Made by a program: the position numbers and the translations under genes. From Burkholderia sp. BCC0506 (lineage in GTDB: Bacteria; Pseudomonadota; Gammaproteobacteria; Burkholderiales; Burkholderiaceae): 64,000 nucleotides of DNA. Where the stretch lies: contig NZ_CADFEN010000015.1 of assembly GCF_902833145.1 (NCBI RefSeq), positions 62,001 to 126,000 on the forward strand, in the 5' to 3' direction. The notes under the pieces were generated by a model. It was given only the letters and a program-made list of their open reading frames with translations. It was not told where the DNA came from and ran no database searches. Positions 29,818 through 39,579 of this stretch are shown here, in pieces; the stretch's first letter is position 1; each line of letters begins with the position of its first letter.

Positions 29818-30249
29818 ATGGCACGCAAGTGGCTCCGCAACGGCGCGCTCGCGTCCGTCTTCGCGATGTTCGCGATGGGTATCGTCGGCACGCCGACGGG
29901 CAGTCTGGTTTCCGCCGCTTACGCACGGGAGGCCGTTCCGGCCGACGTGGCCGCGAGCGGGCTCGATACGATCCCGACCGCCAGTCTTCCGCGCGAGGCC
30001 GTGACCACGCTGGGCCTGATCGAGGCCGGCGGCCCCTATCCGTACGAGAAAGACGGCGTCGTGTTCGGCAACCGCGAGCGGATTTTGCCGAAGGCGAAGC
30101 GCGGCTACTACCATGAATACACGGTGCCCACCCCGCGTGCGCGCAATCGCGGCGCGCGCCGGATCGTCTGCGGCGGGCCGTTGCGCCGGATCGACAACTG
30201 TTATTACACGGGCGACCACTACAACAGTTTTAAACGTATTGTTGAATGA
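29818..30249 (+). CDS. Secreted guanyl-specific ribonuclease (RNase Sa/N1 type)
   Basis: 143 aa. The first 36 or so residues are a signal peptide (charged start, hydrophobic core, ending about S-A-A-Y-A). The mature part closely matches Streptomyces RNase Sa: DTIPTASLPREA, PYPYEKDGVVFGNRE, GYYHEYTVPTPRARNRGARR and YYTGDHYNSF. The catalytic set is visible: Glu in H-E-Y-T-V, Arg in R-G-A-R-R-I, and His in G-D-H-Y. It should cleave RNA after guanosine outside the cytoplasm. The barstar-family gene begins 16 nt later. Confidence 0.92.
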   Translation: MARKWLRNGALASVFAMFAMGIVGTPTGSLVSAAYAREAVPADVAASGLDTIPTASLPREAVTTLGLIEAGGPYPYEKDGVVFGNRERILPKAKRGYYHEYTVPTPRARNRGARRIVCGGPLRRIDNCYYTGDHYNSFKRIVE

Positions 30250-30265
30250 CTTCGGGACGAATGGC

Positions 30266-30829
30266 ATGAGCGACTCCATCTACGCGCACGATACGGCGGC
30301 GGCGGAACTGTTCGCGGCCGGCGACGGCAATCTGTTTCAGCGTGTGATCCAGCTGCACGCGGCGGCGCAGGCCGGCGGCGCGCCGGAGCAACAGGAAGCC
30401 GAGCCCGGGCTTTCATCGAACGAGGAGCCTATGAGCCTTTTCACGACCGTGCGACCCAATCTCGTGCAGTCGATCCGCGCGTTCCGCGTGCAGGATCTCG
30501 CCGACGAAGCCGGTCGGCTCGGCCAGCATTTCCTGTATGCGTATTGCGGCGCCGCGCAGTCGAAGCAGGAAGTGATGGAAACGATCGCGACCTCGTTCCT
30601 GTTTCCGAAGCACTTCGGGAAGAACTACGACGCGCTGTACGACTGCCTCACCGACCTCGTCGCGAAGGCCGGTGCGCAGCCCGGCTTCGTGATCGTCCTC
30701 GAAGGGCTGCCGATCGCGCAGAAATTCGACAAGGAAGGGCGCGAGACGCTGCTCGACGTATTCCGCGAGGCAGCCGAATTCTGGGCCGAGCGCAAGGTCG
30801 CGTTCCGCGTGTTCTACTCGTTCGCGTAA
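30266..30829 (+). CDS. Barstar-family ribonuclease inhibitor with N-terminal extension
   Basis: 187 aa from ATG 30266. The C-terminal 100 or so residues are barstar-like: FLYAYCGAAQSKQEVMETIATSFLFPKHFGKNYDALYDCLTDL, then FVIVLEGLP and a final helix/strand. N-YDAL-D-CL includes the helix that plugs the RNase active site in barstar. The first ~55 residues are acidic/Ala-Gln-rich and not part of the classical 90-residue barstar. It is cytoplasmic, with no signal peptide, and should protect against the ribonuclease encoded just upstream. A second possible start is ATG at 30431 (MSLFTTVRP). Confidence 0.88.
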   Translation: MSDSIYAHDTAAAELFAAGDGNLFQRVIQLHAAAQAGGAPEQQEAEPGLSSNEEPMSLFTTVRPNLVQSIRAFRVQDLADEAGRLGQHFLYAYCGAAQSKQEVMETIATSFLFPKHFGKNYDALYDCLTDLVAKAGAQPGFVIVLEGLPIAQKFDKEGRETLLDVFREAAEFWAERKVAFRVFYSFA

Positions 30830-30862
30830 CGCGCGAATCCCGCCGGCCGCGGCCGAACTGCG

Positions 30863-30889
30863 AAAAAGCCCGCGTCGAGCGGGCTTTTT
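30863..30889. terminator. Bidirectional intrinsic terminator between barstar gene and rsmE
   Basis: AAAAAGCCCGC-GTCGA-GCGGGCTTTTT: an 11-bp stem including the A/T tracts, with Ts on both strands. It ends the plus-strand RNase/barstar unit; in the other orientation it can end the minus-strand rsmE unit. Confidence 0.85.
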
Positions 30890-30964
30890 TGCGTTCGCGC
30901 GACGCGTGTCGCGTCAGGCTCGGGACGTGCCCGGGTCGTGTCGCGGCACGATGTGATCAGCGCC

Positions 30965-31732
30965 TCACCACCCGCCCCAGCGCGCCGCCAACGCCGCGAG
31001 CACGGCCGCGCCGGCCGTCTCGGTGCGCAGCACGCGCGGCCCGAGCGACAGCGCGGTGAACCCGCGTGCGCGCGCCGCATTTTCCTCGTCCGGCGACAGC
31101 CCGCCTTCGGGCCCGATCAGCAGCGTGACGGCCGCCGCAGGCGGCGCGTCGGGCAGCGACGCGAACGGTATGCTTGCGCGCGGCGACAGCAGCAGCCGCA
31201 GCTCGCCGTCGGCCGGCGCGGCCGGCAGCGCGTCGAGCCACGCGTGGAAGCCGGCGACCGGCGCGACGTCGGGCACGCGGTTGCGCCCGCATTGCTCGCA
31301 CGACGCGCGCACGACGCCGCGCCAGTGCGCGACGCGCTTGTCCGCCCGTTCGCCGGACAGCTTCACGACGCCGCGCGCGGTCGACAGCGGCACGACCGCC
31401 GCGACGCCGAGTTCGACGGCCTTCTCGATCACCCAGTCCATCTTGTCGCCGCCGGCGATCCCCTGCGCGAGCGTCACGCGATACGGCGGCTCGGCTTCGA
31501 CGGGCTCGAACGTATCGATCTGCGCGAGCGCGCTGCGCTTGTCGAGCTCGACGAGCCGTGCGCGGTACTGCCCGCCCGTGCCGTCGAACAGCGCGAGCAC
31601 GTCGCCGGGTTGCAGGCGCAGCACCTGCACGTGGCGTGCGACGTCGGCCGGCAGCGCGAGCGTGGCGTCGGCGCGCAGCGCGGCGTCGACGAAAAAGCGC
31701 GGCACGGCCGCGGTGGTGGTGGCTTCGTTCAT
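30965..31732 (-). CDS. rsmE: 16S rRNA m3U1498 methyltransferase
   Basis: 255 aa from ATG 31732. N-terminal PUA-like part (PRFFVDAALRADATLALPADVARHVQVLRLQPGD), then the SPOUT knot with LLIGPEGGLSPDEE and LGPRVLRTETA, the SAM-binding signature of RsmE. It methylates uridine 1498 of 16S rRNA in the small subunit. Its start overlaps the stop of the upstream VOC gene by 4 nt. Confidence 0.94.
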   Translation of the reverse strand: MNEATTTAAVPRFFVDAALRADATLALPADVARHVQVLRLQPGDVLALFDGTGGQYRARLVELDKRSALAQIDTFEPVEAEPPYRVTLAQGIAGGDKMDWVIEKAVELGVAAVVPLSTARGVVKLSGERADKRVAHWRGVVRASCEQCGRNRVPDVAPVAGFHAWLDALPAAPADGELRLLLSPRASIPFASLPDAPPAAAVTLLIGPEGGLSPDEENAARARGFTALSLGPRVLRTETAGAAVLAALAARWGGW

Positions 31733-32166
31733 GCTTGCGGCGGTGTCGGTCGGGCGTCGAGACGGCAGCCGAGCGCCCAGCGGTAGCCGTCGAGATCCTC
31801 GATCTGCGCGAACCGGTCGCCCCAGAACTGATCCTGCGGCGCGCTCAGCGACTTCGCGCCCGCGTCGAGCGCGCGCTGCCAGGTGGCGTCGACGTCGTCG
31901 ACATACAGATAGAACGATTGCGGCGCGGTGGCGTTCGCGCGCTTCGGCGTGAGCGCGGGCGAGCCGAACGCGCCTTCGGGCGCGAACATCACGATCAACT
32001 GGCCGCGATAGGCCATCTCGACGTGCATGATCGCGCCGTCCTCGTCGTGCACGTCGCGCACCGTGAAGCCGAATGCGGCCTGGAAGAAATCGATGGCCGC
32101 GCGCGCATTGCGTACGGCCAGATAGGGCGTCAACCAAGGCACGTTGGCCGGACGTGGATCGGTCAT
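31729..32166 (-). CDS. VOC (glyoxalase/bleomycin-resistance fold) family protein
   Basis: 145 aa from ATG 32166, which follows CAGGAGA. Two beta-alpha-beta-beta-beta modules are recognisable: WLTPYLAVRNARAAIDFFQAAFGF, then SFYLYVDDVDATWQRALDAGA and WGDRFAQIEDLDGYRWALG. It is of the PhnB-like/glyoxalase-like type. Substrate unknown; it may be a metal-dependent lyase or binding protein. It is translationally coupled to rsmE. Confidence 0.82.
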   Translation of the reverse strand: MTDPRPANVPWLTPYLAVRNARAAIDFFQAAFGFTVRDVHDEDGAIMHVEMAYRGQLIVMFAPEGAFGSPALTPKRANATAPQSFYLYVDDVDATWQRALDAGAKSLSAPQDQFWGDRFAQIEDLDGYRWALGCRLDARPTPPQA

Positions 32167-32253
32167 GAAAATCTCCTGTTGCACGGTATCGGCGCCGCGG
32201 CGCCTGCGCCGGTCTCATGCTGGAACACCGGAACGGTGCGGCCGTCCGGATGC

Positions 32254-33111
32254 TCAGCGGCGAACGCCCAGTGTATCGCGCAGCGCGCGCGGCAGGGCAA
32301 AGAGGGACGCATGCAGCCGCGCATCGTAGTAGCGCAGGCCGTGCACGCGGCGGGCCGCGAGCCGCTCGTCGACGTCGTGCGCGAACAGCGCGGCCGCATC
32401 GAGCGTGTCGCTCGCGATCGCCATCAGCCACTGCGAGCCGTACAGCGGCACGTGCGCGGACAGCGGATCGACGACCGCGAAGCTCGCGCGCAGGTCGTCG
32501 AGCAGCGCGGCGATGCGCGCGGCGTGGAACACCGGCGAGCCGAGATGCATCGAGATCGCGCCGCACGGCGTGAGGATCCGCTTGAGTCGTGCGTAGAACG
32601 CGCGCGTATAGAGACCGGCCGCCGGCGAATCGGGCGGCGTGAGGTCGAACACGACGAGATCGAAATGTTCGACCGTCGAATCGACGAAATGCGCGGCGTC
32701 GCCGATCACGAGCGCGACGCGCGGGTCGTCGAGCGCACCCTGGTGCACGTCGTCGAGATAGCGGCGCGCCATCCCGACCACCTCGTCGTCGAGTTCCGCG
32801 ATCACGATCCGCTCGATGCACGCATGCTTGAGCAACTGGCGCGCCGCGCCGCCGTCGCCGCCGCCGAGCACGAGCGCCTTCCTCGGCGACGGATGCGCGA
32901 GCGCGGCCGGGTGCGTCATGCACTCGTGATACACGTACTCGTCGCCGACCGACGTCATCGGCCGGCCGTCCAGCGTGAACAGTCGGCCGAGCTGCGGGGT
33001 GTCCCAGACCTCGATCTGCTGGTGCGCGGACGCGACGTGCGCGAGCCGCCGCGCATTCGGGAAGCCGTAGGTGGCGTCGGGCGTCGGGTGAAAGAGAAGG
33101 GTGGTGCTCAC
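32254..33111 (-). CDS. speE: Polyamine aminopropyltransferase (spermidine synthase family)
   Basis: 285 aa from GTG 33111. The SAM-like decarboxylated-SAM binding motif VLGGGDGGAARQLLKH, ELDDEVVGMARRY, and VFDLTPPDSPAAGLYTRAFY mark the family. The N-terminal tetramerisation part is typical (LFTLDGRPMTSVGDEYVYHE). It transfers aminopropyl from decarboxylated SAM to putrescine. A consensus TATAAT lies 37 nt upstream. The exact polyamine product is not determined by sequence. Confidence 0.85.
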   Translation of the reverse strand: MSTTLLFHPTPDATYGFPNARRLAHVASAHQQIEVWDTPQLGRLFTLDGRPMTSVGDEYVYHECMTHPAALAHPSPRKALVLGGGDGGAARQLLKHACIERIVIAELDDEVVGMARRYLDDVHQGALDDPRVALVIGDAAHFVDSTVEHFDLVVFDLTPPDSPAAGLYTRAFYARLKRILTPCGAISMHLGSPVFHAARIAALLDDLRASFAVVDPLSAHVPLYGSQWLMAIASDTLDAAALFAHDVDERLAARRVHGLRYYDARLHASLFALPRALRDTLGVRR

Positions 33112-33147
33112 GGGTGGGCGGCTGAGGCAGGCAGTTCCGACGCCTGA

Positions 33148-33176
33148 ATTATAGGAGGCGGGCGGTTTGACGGAAA
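33148..33176 (-). promoter_or_regulatory. Probable sigma70 promoter of speE
   Basis: On the minus strand TTTCCG, 17 nt, TATAAT. The -10 is a perfect consensus and would start RNA about 30 nt before the GTG. Confidence 0.5.
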
Positions 33177-33371
33177 ACCGTGCCGGAACACTGCGCGCCG
33201 ACAGGGGAAATGCCGGCCCATCTGTTAAAATGACGAGCTTTGCAGCCCCGTCCGTAGGCTCCGTCCGCTTCGCGTCCGTCAGGCGCCGCACCGCGCGCCG
33301 GGAACGATCGACGCTCGCGCTTCCGGATGCCGCCGTGCCCCCGTTTCCTCGACTCGTTCTCCGGACTCGAC

Positions 33372-35399
33372 ATGACGACTTCGTCTCCCGCCTCCACCAC
33401 CCTGATGGCCAACGCGATCCGTGCGCTCGCGATGGACGCCGTCCAGCAAGCGAACTCCGGCCACCCCGGCATGCCGATGGGCATGGCAGAAATCGGCGTC
33501 GCGCTCTGGTCGCGCCATCTGAAGCACAACCCGACGAATCCGCACTGGGTCGACCGCGACCGTTTCGTGCTGTCGAACGGCCATGGCTCGATGCTGCTGT
33601 ACGCGCTGCTGCACCTGACCGGCTACGACCTGCCGATCGAAGAGCTGAAGAACTTCCGCCAGCTGCACTCGAAGACGCCGGGCCACCCGGAATACGGGAT
33701 CACGCCGGGCGTCGAGACGACCACCGGCCCGCTCGGCCAGGGCCTCGCGAACGCGGTCGGCATGGCGCTCGGCGAAGCGCTGATGGCCGACGAATTCAAC
33801 CGTGACGGCGCGAAGATCGTCGATCACCATACGTACGTGTTCCTCGGCGACGGCTGCCTGATGGAAGGCATCTCGCACGAAGCCTGCTCGCTCGCGGGCA
33901 CGCTGAAGCTGAACAAGCTGATCGCGCTGTACGACGACAACGGCATCTCGATCGACGGCGACGTCGTCAACTGGTTCCACGACGACACGCCGAAGCGCTT
34001 CGAGGCATACGGCTGGAACGTGATCCCGAACGTGAACGGCCACGACGTCGACGCGGTCGACGCGGCGATCGCGAAGGCGAAGCTGTCGGACAAGCCGACG
34101 CTGATCTGCTGCAAGACGGTGATCGGCAAGGGCGCGGCCACGAAGGCCGGCGGCCACGACGTGCACGGCGCGGCGCTCGGCGCGGAAGAAATCGCGAAGA
34201 CGCGCGAAGCGCTCGGCTGGAAGTGGGAGCCGTTCGTGATTCCGCAGGAAGTCTACGCGGCGTGGGACGCGAAGGAAGCCGGCAAGCGCGCCGAGTCCGA
34301 ATGGGACGCGACGTTCGCCGCCTATCGCGCGAAGTTCCCGGCGGAAGCCGCCGAATTCGAGCGCCGGATGGCCAACAAGCTGCCGGCCGACTGGGCCGAG
34401 AAGGCTGCGGCGATCATCGCCGGCGCGAACGAGCGCGCCGAGACGGTCGCGACCCGCAAGGCGTCGCAGCAGGCGATCGAGGGCCTCGCCGCCGCGCTGC
34501 CCGAGCTGCTCGGCGGCTCGGCCGACCTGACCGGCTCGAACCTGACCAACTGGAAGGCGTCGAAGGCGGTGCGCGCGAATCCGGAAGGCGCGGGCGTCAC
34601 GCTGGGCAACCACATCAACTACGGCGTGCGCGAGTTCGGCATGAGCGCCGCGATCAACGGTCTCGCATTGCACGGCGGCCACAAGCCGTTCGGCGGCACG
34701 TTCCTGACGTTCTCCGACTACAGCCGCAACGCGCTGCGCGTGGCCGCGCTGATGAAGGTGCCGTCGATCTTCGTGTTCACGCACGATTCGATCGGCCTCG
34801 GCGAAGACGGCCCGACGCACCAGTCGATCGAGCACGTGTCGAGCCTGCGCCTGATCCCGAACCACGACGTCTGGCGTCCGGCCGACACGGTCGAGACGGC
34901 TGTTGCCTGGACGCACGCGGTGGCCGCAGACCGTCCGTCGAGCCTGATCTTCAGCCGCCAGAACCTCGCGTTCAACCCGCGTACCGATGCGCAGATCGCC
35001 AACATCGAGAAGGGCGGTTACGTGCTGAAGGACTGGGACGAAGAGATCGTCGCGCGCAAGATCATCCTGGTTGCGACCGGCTCGGAAGTCGAACTCGCGA
35101 TGAAGGCCGTCGAGCCGCTCGCGCAACAGGGCATCGCGGCCCGCGTCGTGTCGATGCCGTCGACCAACGTGTTCGACCGCCAGGACGCCGAGTACCGCGA
35201 ACGCGTGCTGCCGCACGGCGTGCGCCGCGTCGCGATCGAAGCGGGCGTGACGAGCTTCTGGCACAAGTACGTCGGCCTCGAAGGCGGCGTCGTCGGGATC
35301 GACACGTTCGGCGAATCGGCGCCGGCCGGCGTGCTGTTCAAGCACTTCGGCTTCACCGTCGAGCACGTCGTCGAGACCGCGAAGGCCGTGCTGGCCTGA
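33372..35399 (+). CDS. tkt: Transketolase
   Basis: 675 aa from ATG 33372 (MTTSSPAS...). ThDP-dependent enzyme of the pentose phosphate pathway. Seen are [27 protein letters not shown], the ThDP/metal motif [13 protein letters not shown]...YDDN, the pyrimidine domain [19 protein letters not shown], and [17 protein letters not shown]. Full length. A TAAAAT at 33226 is a possible -10. gap follows in the same direction, an arrangement usual in Burkholderia chromosomes. Confidence 0.97.
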   Translation: MTTSSPASTTLMANAIRALAMDAVQQANSGHPGMPMGMAEIGVALWSRHLKHNPTNPHWVDRDRFVLSNGHGSMLLYALLHLTGYDLPIEELKNFRQLHSKTPGHPEYGITPGVETTTGPLGQGLANAVGMALGEALMADEFNRDGAKIVDHHTYVFLGDGCLMEGISHEACSLAGTLKLNKLIALYDDNGISIDGDVVNWFHDDTPKRFEAYGWNVIPNVNGHDVDAVDAAIAKAKLSDKPTLICCKTVIGKGAATKAGGHDVHGAALGAEEIAKTREALGWKWEPFVIPQEVYAAWDAKEAGKRAESEWDATFAAYRAKFPAEAAEFERRMANKLPADWAEKAAAIIAGANERAETVATRKASQQAIEGLAAALPELLGGSADLTGSNLTNWKASKAVRANPEGAGVTLGNHINYGVREFGMSAAINGLALHGGHKPFGGTFLTFSDYSRNALRVAALMKVPSIFVFTHDSIGLGEDGPTHQSIEHVSSLRLIPNHDVWRPADTVETAVAWTHAVAADRPSSLIFSRQNLAFNPRTDAQIANIEKGGYVLKDWDEEIVARKIILVATGSEVELAMKAVEPLAQQGIAARVVSMPSTNVFDRQDAEYRERVLPHGVRRVAIEAGVTSFWHKYVGLEGGVVGIDTFGESAPAGVLFKHFGFTVEHVVETAKAVLA

Positions 35400-35487
35400 A
35401 AGCATACGCGACGCGCGCGCCCCGTTGCGCGCGTCGCACCGTGAAGCTGCACGAAACGAAATTTTTTCAGCCATCAGGAGATAGACC

Positions 35488-36498
35488 ATGACGATTCGCG
35501 TCGCAATCAACGGCTACGGCCGTATCGGCCGCAACACGCTGCGCGCGTTCTATGAAAACGGCAAGAAGCACGATCTCGAGATCGTCGCGATCAACGACCT
35601 GGGCGATGCGAAGACCAACGCGCACCTGACCCAGTACGACACCGCGCACGGCAAGTTCCCGGGCGACGTGTCGGTCGACGGCGACTACCTCGTCGTGAAC
35701 GGCGACAAGATCCGCGTGCTCGCGAACCGCAACCCGGCCGAACTGCCGTGGGGCGAGCTGGGCGTCGACGTCGTGATGGAATGCACGGGCTTCTTCACGA
35801 CGAAGGAAAAGGCGAGCGCGCACCTGAAGGGCGGCGCGAAGAAGGTGATCATCTCGGCGCCGGGCGGCAAGGATGTCGACGCGACGATCGTCTACGGCGT
35901 GAACCACGACGTGCTGAAGGCCGAGCACACGGTCATCTCGAACGCCTCGTGCACGACGAACTGCCTCGCGCCGCTCGTCAAGCCGCTGAACGACAAGATC
36001 GGCCTCGAAACCGGCCTGATGACGACGATCCACGCGTACACGAACGACCAGGTGCTGACCGACGTCTACCACGAAGACCTGCGCCGCGCGCGTTCGGCCA
36101 CGCACAGCCAGATCCCGACGAAGACGGGTGCCGCATCGGCTGTCGGCCTCGTGCTGCCGGAACTGAACGGCAAGCTCGACGGCTACGCGATCCGCGTCCC
36201 GACGATCAACGTGTCGATCGTCGACCTGTCGTTCATCGCGAAGCGCGATACGACGGTCGAGGAAGTCAACGCGATCATGAAGGAAGCGTCGGAAGGCGCG
36301 CTGAAGGGCATCCTCGGCTACAACGACGCACCGCTGGTGTCGATCGACTTCAACCACAACCCGGCTTCGTCGACGTTCGACGCGACGCTGACCAAGGTGT
36401 CGGGCCGCCTCGTGAAGGTGTCGAGCTGGTACGACAACGAGTGGGGTTTCTCGAACCGCATGCTGGATACGGCTGTCGCATTCGCGAACGCGAAGTAA
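35488..36498 (+). CDS. gap: Glyceraldehyde-3-phosphate dehydrogenase
   Basis: 336 aa with a clear AGGAGATA ribosome-binding site. [16 protein letters not shown] is the NAD-binding start. The catalytic cysteine is C155 in S-N-A-S-C-T-T-N-C, and [13 protein letters not shown] is near the end. It interconverts glyceraldehyde 3-phosphate and 1,3-bisphosphoglycerate, linking the Edd/Eda and DgoA products to lower glycolysis. A strong terminator follows. Confidence 0.98.
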   Translation: MTIRVAINGYGRIGRNTLRAFYENGKKHDLEIVAINDLGDAKTNAHLTQYDTAHGKFPGDVSVDGDYLVVNGDKIRVLANRNPAELPWGELGVDVVMECTGFFTTKEKASAHLKGGAKKVIISAPGGKDVDATIVYGVNHDVLKAEHTVISNASCTTNCLAPLVKPLNDKIGLETGLMTTIHAYTNDQVLTDVYHEDLRRARSATHSQIPTKTGAASAVGLVLPELNGKLDGYAIRVPTINVSIVDLSFIAKRDTTVEEVNAIMKEASEGALKGILGYNDAPLVSIDFNHNPASSTFDATLTKVSGRLVKVSSWYDNEWGFSNRMLDTAVAFANAK

Positions 36499-36544
36499 TC
36501 GCGCACGTCGCGCGGCCGCCGCTAGGCGGCTGGCGTGGCGAACG

Positions 36545-36577
36545 AGCCCGGCCCGGGTTTCCCGGCCGGGTTTTTTA
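36545..36577 (+). terminator. Intrinsic terminator after gap
   Basis: A GC-rich stem built from CCCGGCC...GGCCGGG is followed by TTTTTT (36571-36576). It lies about 50 nt after the gap stop and abuts the end of the convergent LysR gene. Confidence 0.85.
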
Positions 36578-37465
36578 TTGCCCGGCGTTCGCGGTCACCT
36601 GCTCGATCGCATCGACGAACGCGCGCTTGAGCGGGCTGTCGAGATCGGTCCACGCGAGACCGACGCCGCTGCGGTGGCCGGCCAGGTCGAGCGGCCGCGC
36701 GAGCACGTTCGGCGGCAGCGCGCCGGCCGCCTCCGCCGGGATCAGCCCGATCCCCATCCCCGCCGCGACGAGCGCGAGCATCGTCGTGAATTCGCCGAAC
36801 TCCTGCGCGATTTCGAGCGTCGTGCCCGCGCGGCTGAGCGCGAGCAGCATGTCGTCGTGAAAGCCGGGCGCGTAGCGGCGCGCGAGCACGAACGCGGGCC
36901 GGCCGCGCAGTGCGGCCGGTGAAATCGCATCGTGCGCGGCGAGCGGATGGTCGAGCGGCAGCGCGACGACGAAGCCTTCCTCGAGCACCACGCGCGTGTC
37001 GATGCCCGCATACGCGGCCGGCAGCCGGATCATCCCGAAGTCGATCCGGCGCTCGCGCAGCGCGGCGATCTGGTCGGGCGTCGGCATGTCCTTCAGCTCG
37101 AGCGCGATCAGCGGATAGCGCTCGCGCATCGTGCGCAGCACGGCGGGCAGCAGCGCCGGCAATACCGACGACACGAACGCGATCCGCAGCGTGCCGATTT
37201 CGCCGCGGCTCGACAGCCGCGCCATCTGTTCCGCGCGCGCGGCCTGCTGCAGCGTCGCTCGTGCTTCGGGCAGGAATACGCGCCCTGTGTCGCTCAGTTC
37301 GACCTTGTGCCGGTCGCGCTCGAACAGGCGCGCACCGAGTTCCGCCTCGAGCGCCTTGATCTGCATGCTCAGCGCGGGCTGCACGATGAACAGGCGCTGC
37401 GCGGCGCGCCCGAAATGCAGCTCTTCGGCGAGCGTGACGAAGGCGCGCAGTTGCTTGAGTTCCAT
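36575..37465 (-). CDS. LysR-family transcriptional regulator
   Basis: 296 aa. The N-terminal winged helix-turn-helix reads MELKQLRAFVTLAEELHFGRAAQRLFIVQPALSMQIKALEAELG, followed by the effector-binding domain with FVSSVLPALLPAVL and GMGIGLIPAEAA. It is divergent from the idnO/idnD-like pair (150-nt gap) and probably controls it. The inducer is unknown. Confidence 0.9.
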   Translation of the reverse strand: MELKQLRAFVTLAEELHFGRAAQRLFIVQPALSMQIKALEAELGARLFERDRHKVELSDTGRVFLPEARATLQQAARAEQMARLSSRGEIGTLRIAFVSSVLPALLPAVLRTMRERYPLIALELKDMPTPDQIAALRERRIDFGMIRLPAAYAGIDTRVVLEEGFVVALPLDHPLAAHDAISPAALRGRPAFVLARRYAPGFHDDMLLALSRAGTTLEIAQEFGEFTTMLALVAAGMGIGLIPAEAAGALPPNVLARPLDLAGHRSGVGLAWTDLDSPLKRAFVDAIEQVTANAGQ

Positions 37466-37615
37466 GGGTGGCGGGCACGGGAGGACCGTAATCAGTTTTC
37501 ATGATAACCGGATCAAAAAAGACCATTGGCGCGGACCCGGCCGGCGGCCGAAGATAGCGTCGACGCGAGACCGGCCGCGACGGGCAGCCGGCTCGACTGG
37601 CACGAGGAGACATCC

Positions 37616-38389
37616 ATGACCCATGCGCTTGACCGGTTCCGCCTCGACGGCCGCCGCGCGCTGATTACCGGTTCCGGCCGCGGGATCGGGCTCACGCTCG
37701 CCCGCGGGCTCGCGCAAGCCGGTGCGGCGATCGTCATCAACGATCGCAATGAAGAGAAGGCCGCGACGCTCGCGCGCCGTTTCCGCGACGAAGGCTTCAC
37801 GGCCGACCATGCGGTGTTCGACGTGGCCGAGCACGCGCAGGTGCGCGCGGGGATCGACGATGTCGAGGCGCGCGTCGGCGCGATCGACATCCTCGTGAAC
37901 AACGCGGGCATCCAGCGCCGCGCGCCGCTCGACGCATTCGACCCGGACGACTGGCATGCGCTGATGCGCGTGAATCTCGACGGCGTGTTCAACGTCGCGC
38001 AGGCGGTCGCGCGGCACATGATCGCGCGCGGCCGCGGGAAGATCATCAACATCTGCTCGGTGCAGAGCGAGCTCGCGCGGCCGACGATCGCACCGTATGC
38101 GGCGACCAAGGGCGCGGTGCGGATGCTGACCAAGGGGATGTGCGCGGACTGGGCACGCCACGGCATCCAGGCGAACGGCCTCGCGCCCGGCTATTTCGAA
38201 ACCGAGCTGAATCGCGCGCTGGTCGACGACGCGGCGTTTTCGGACTGGCTGTGCAAGCGCACGCCGGCCGGGCGCTGGGGGCAGGTCGACGAGCTGTGCG
38301 GCGCGGCGATCTTCCTCGCGTCGGCGGCGTCCGATTTCGTGAACGGCCAGACGCTGTTCGTCGACGGCGGGCTGACCAGTGCCGTCTAG
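37616..38389 (+). CDS. idnO: Gluconate 5-dehydrogenase-like SDR
   Basis: 257 aa from ATG 37616, with CGAGGAGA upstream. Classical SDR: TGSGRGIG, NNAGIQRRAPLDAF, catalytic Ser in NICSVQSELARPTIAPYAATKGA (Y-A-A-T-K), PGYFETELN and VDGGLTSAV. NNAGIQRR and SVQSEL..PT are strongly conserved in IdnO/gluconate 5-dehydrogenase. It reduces 5-keto-D-gluconate to gluconate. It pairs with the idonate dehydrogenase 13 nt downstream; the products feed the gntK/edd/eda route at 57-61 kb. Confidence 0.88.
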   Translation: MTHALDRFRLDGRRALITGSGRGIGLTLARGLAQAGAAIVINDRNEEKAATLARRFRDEGFTADHAVFDVAEHAQVRAGIDDVEARVGAIDILVNNAGIQRRAPLDAFDPDDWHALMRVNLDGVFNVAQAVARHMIARGRGKIINICSVQSELARPTIAPYAATKGAVRMLTKGMCADWARHGIQANGLAPGYFETELNRALVDDAAFSDWLCKRTPAGRWGQVDELCGAAIFLASAASDFVNGQTLFVDGGLTSAV

Positions 38390-38402
38390 CAAGGAGCGTG
38401 TC

Positions 38403-39461
38403 ATGCGTATGCGGTGCATGTGTGTGGTGATCCACGGGCCGAACGACCTGCGGGTCGAGGAGCAGGACGCGGGCGAGATCGGGCCGGGGCAGGTGCGCGT
38501 CGATGTCGCGATGGGCGGCATCTGCGGTTCCGACCTGCATTATTTCCGGCATGGCGGCTTCGGCGCGATCCGGCTGCAGCAGCCGATGGTGCTCGGTCAC
38601 GAGGTCGCCGGCACGGTCGCGGAAGTGGCGCCGGACGTGAGCGCGGTGAAGGTCGGCGATCGCGTCGCGGTCAATCCGAGCCGCCCGTGCGGCGCGTGCC
38701 GCTACTGTCTCGAAGGGCTGCCGAACCAGTGTCTCGACATGCGCTTCTACGGCAGCGCGATGCGGATGCCGCACGTGCAGGGCGCGTTCCGCAACGCGCT
38801 CGTGTGCGACGCGGCGCAGTGCGTGAAGGTGGCGGACCACGTGCCGCTGTCGCTCGCGGCGCTCGCCGAGCCGTTCGCGGTCGGCCTGCATGCGGTGTCG
38901 CGCGCGGGCCCGCTGATCGGCAAGCGCGTGCTCGTGTCGGGGTGCGGGCCGATCGGCGTGCTGGCGGTCGCGGCGGCGCGCGTGCATGGCGCGGCGGAGA
39001 TCGTCGCGACCGACGTCGTCGACGCGCCGCTGGAAGTCGCGCGCGCGCTCGGCGCGGATCGCACGATCAATGCGGCGACCGATGCCGGCTGGGTCGAGCG
39101 CTACAGCGCCGACAAGGGCACGTTCGACGTGATGATCGAGTGTTCGGGCAATGCGCGCGCGCTGCGCGACGGGCTGGACGTGATGCGTCCGCGCGGCGTC
39201 GTCGTGCAGCTCGGGCTCGGCGGCGACGTGAGTCTGCCGCAGAACGTCGTGGTCGCCAAGGAGCTGTCGATCTGCGGGTCGTTTCGCTTCCACGCGGAAT
39301 TCGCGCTGGCCGTGCAGTTGATCAACGCGGGGCGCGTCGACCTGCGGCCGGCCGTCACGCGCGTGTTCCCGATGCGCGACGCGAACCTCGCATTCGAACT
39401 GGCGGGCGACCGCCGGCGGGCGATGAAGGTGTTGATCGATTTCGCGAACGACGCCGCGTGA
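38403..39461 (+). CDS. idnD: L-idonate 5-dehydrogenase-like zinc alcohol dehydrogenase
   Basis: 352 aa from ATG 38403, after CAAGGAGCG. Medium-chain zinc dehydrogenase: catalytic zinc ligands in GGICGSDLHYFRHGGFG and GHEVAG, structural zinc cysteines in CGACRYCLEGLPNQC, and Rossmann loop VSGCGPIGVLAVAAA. CGSDLHYFRHG and the context match IdnD, oxidising L-idonate to 5-ketogluconate. Other polyols remain possible substrates. Confidence 0.86.
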   Translation: MRMRCMCVVIHGPNDLRVEEQDAGEIGPGQVRVDVAMGGICGSDLHYFRHGGFGAIRLQQPMVLGHEVAGTVAEVAPDVSAVKVGDRVAVNPSRPCGACRYCLEGLPNQCLDMRFYGSAMRMPHVQGAFRNALVCDAAQCVKVADHVPLSLAALAEPFAVGLHAVSRAGPLIGKRVLVSGCGPIGVLAVAAARVHGAAEIVATDVVDAPLEVARALGADRTINAATDAGWVERYSADKGTFDVMIECSGNARALRDGLDVMRPRGVVVQLGLGGDVSLPQNVVVAKELSICGSFRFHAEFALAVQLINAGRVDLRPAVTRVFPMRDANLAFELAGDRRRAMKVLIDFANDAA

Positions 39462-39504
39462 CCGTGTGGTATTGGCGCGTTGCGGCGGCCGCGATGCCCT
39501 TGGC

Positions 39505-39543
39505 AAAAAAGGCATGCCCGCGATGCGCGGCGCATGCCTTTTT
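39505..39543. terminator. Bidirectional terminator between idnD and the MFS gene
   Basis: AAAAAAGGCATGC (39505-39517) pairs with GCATGCCTTTTT (39532-39543), giving A/T tracts on both outer sides, so it can stop transcription from either convergent gene. Confidence 0.85.
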
Positions 39544-39579
39544 CGTCGTGCGGCGCAAACGGATTGCCGGCCTGGCGCA

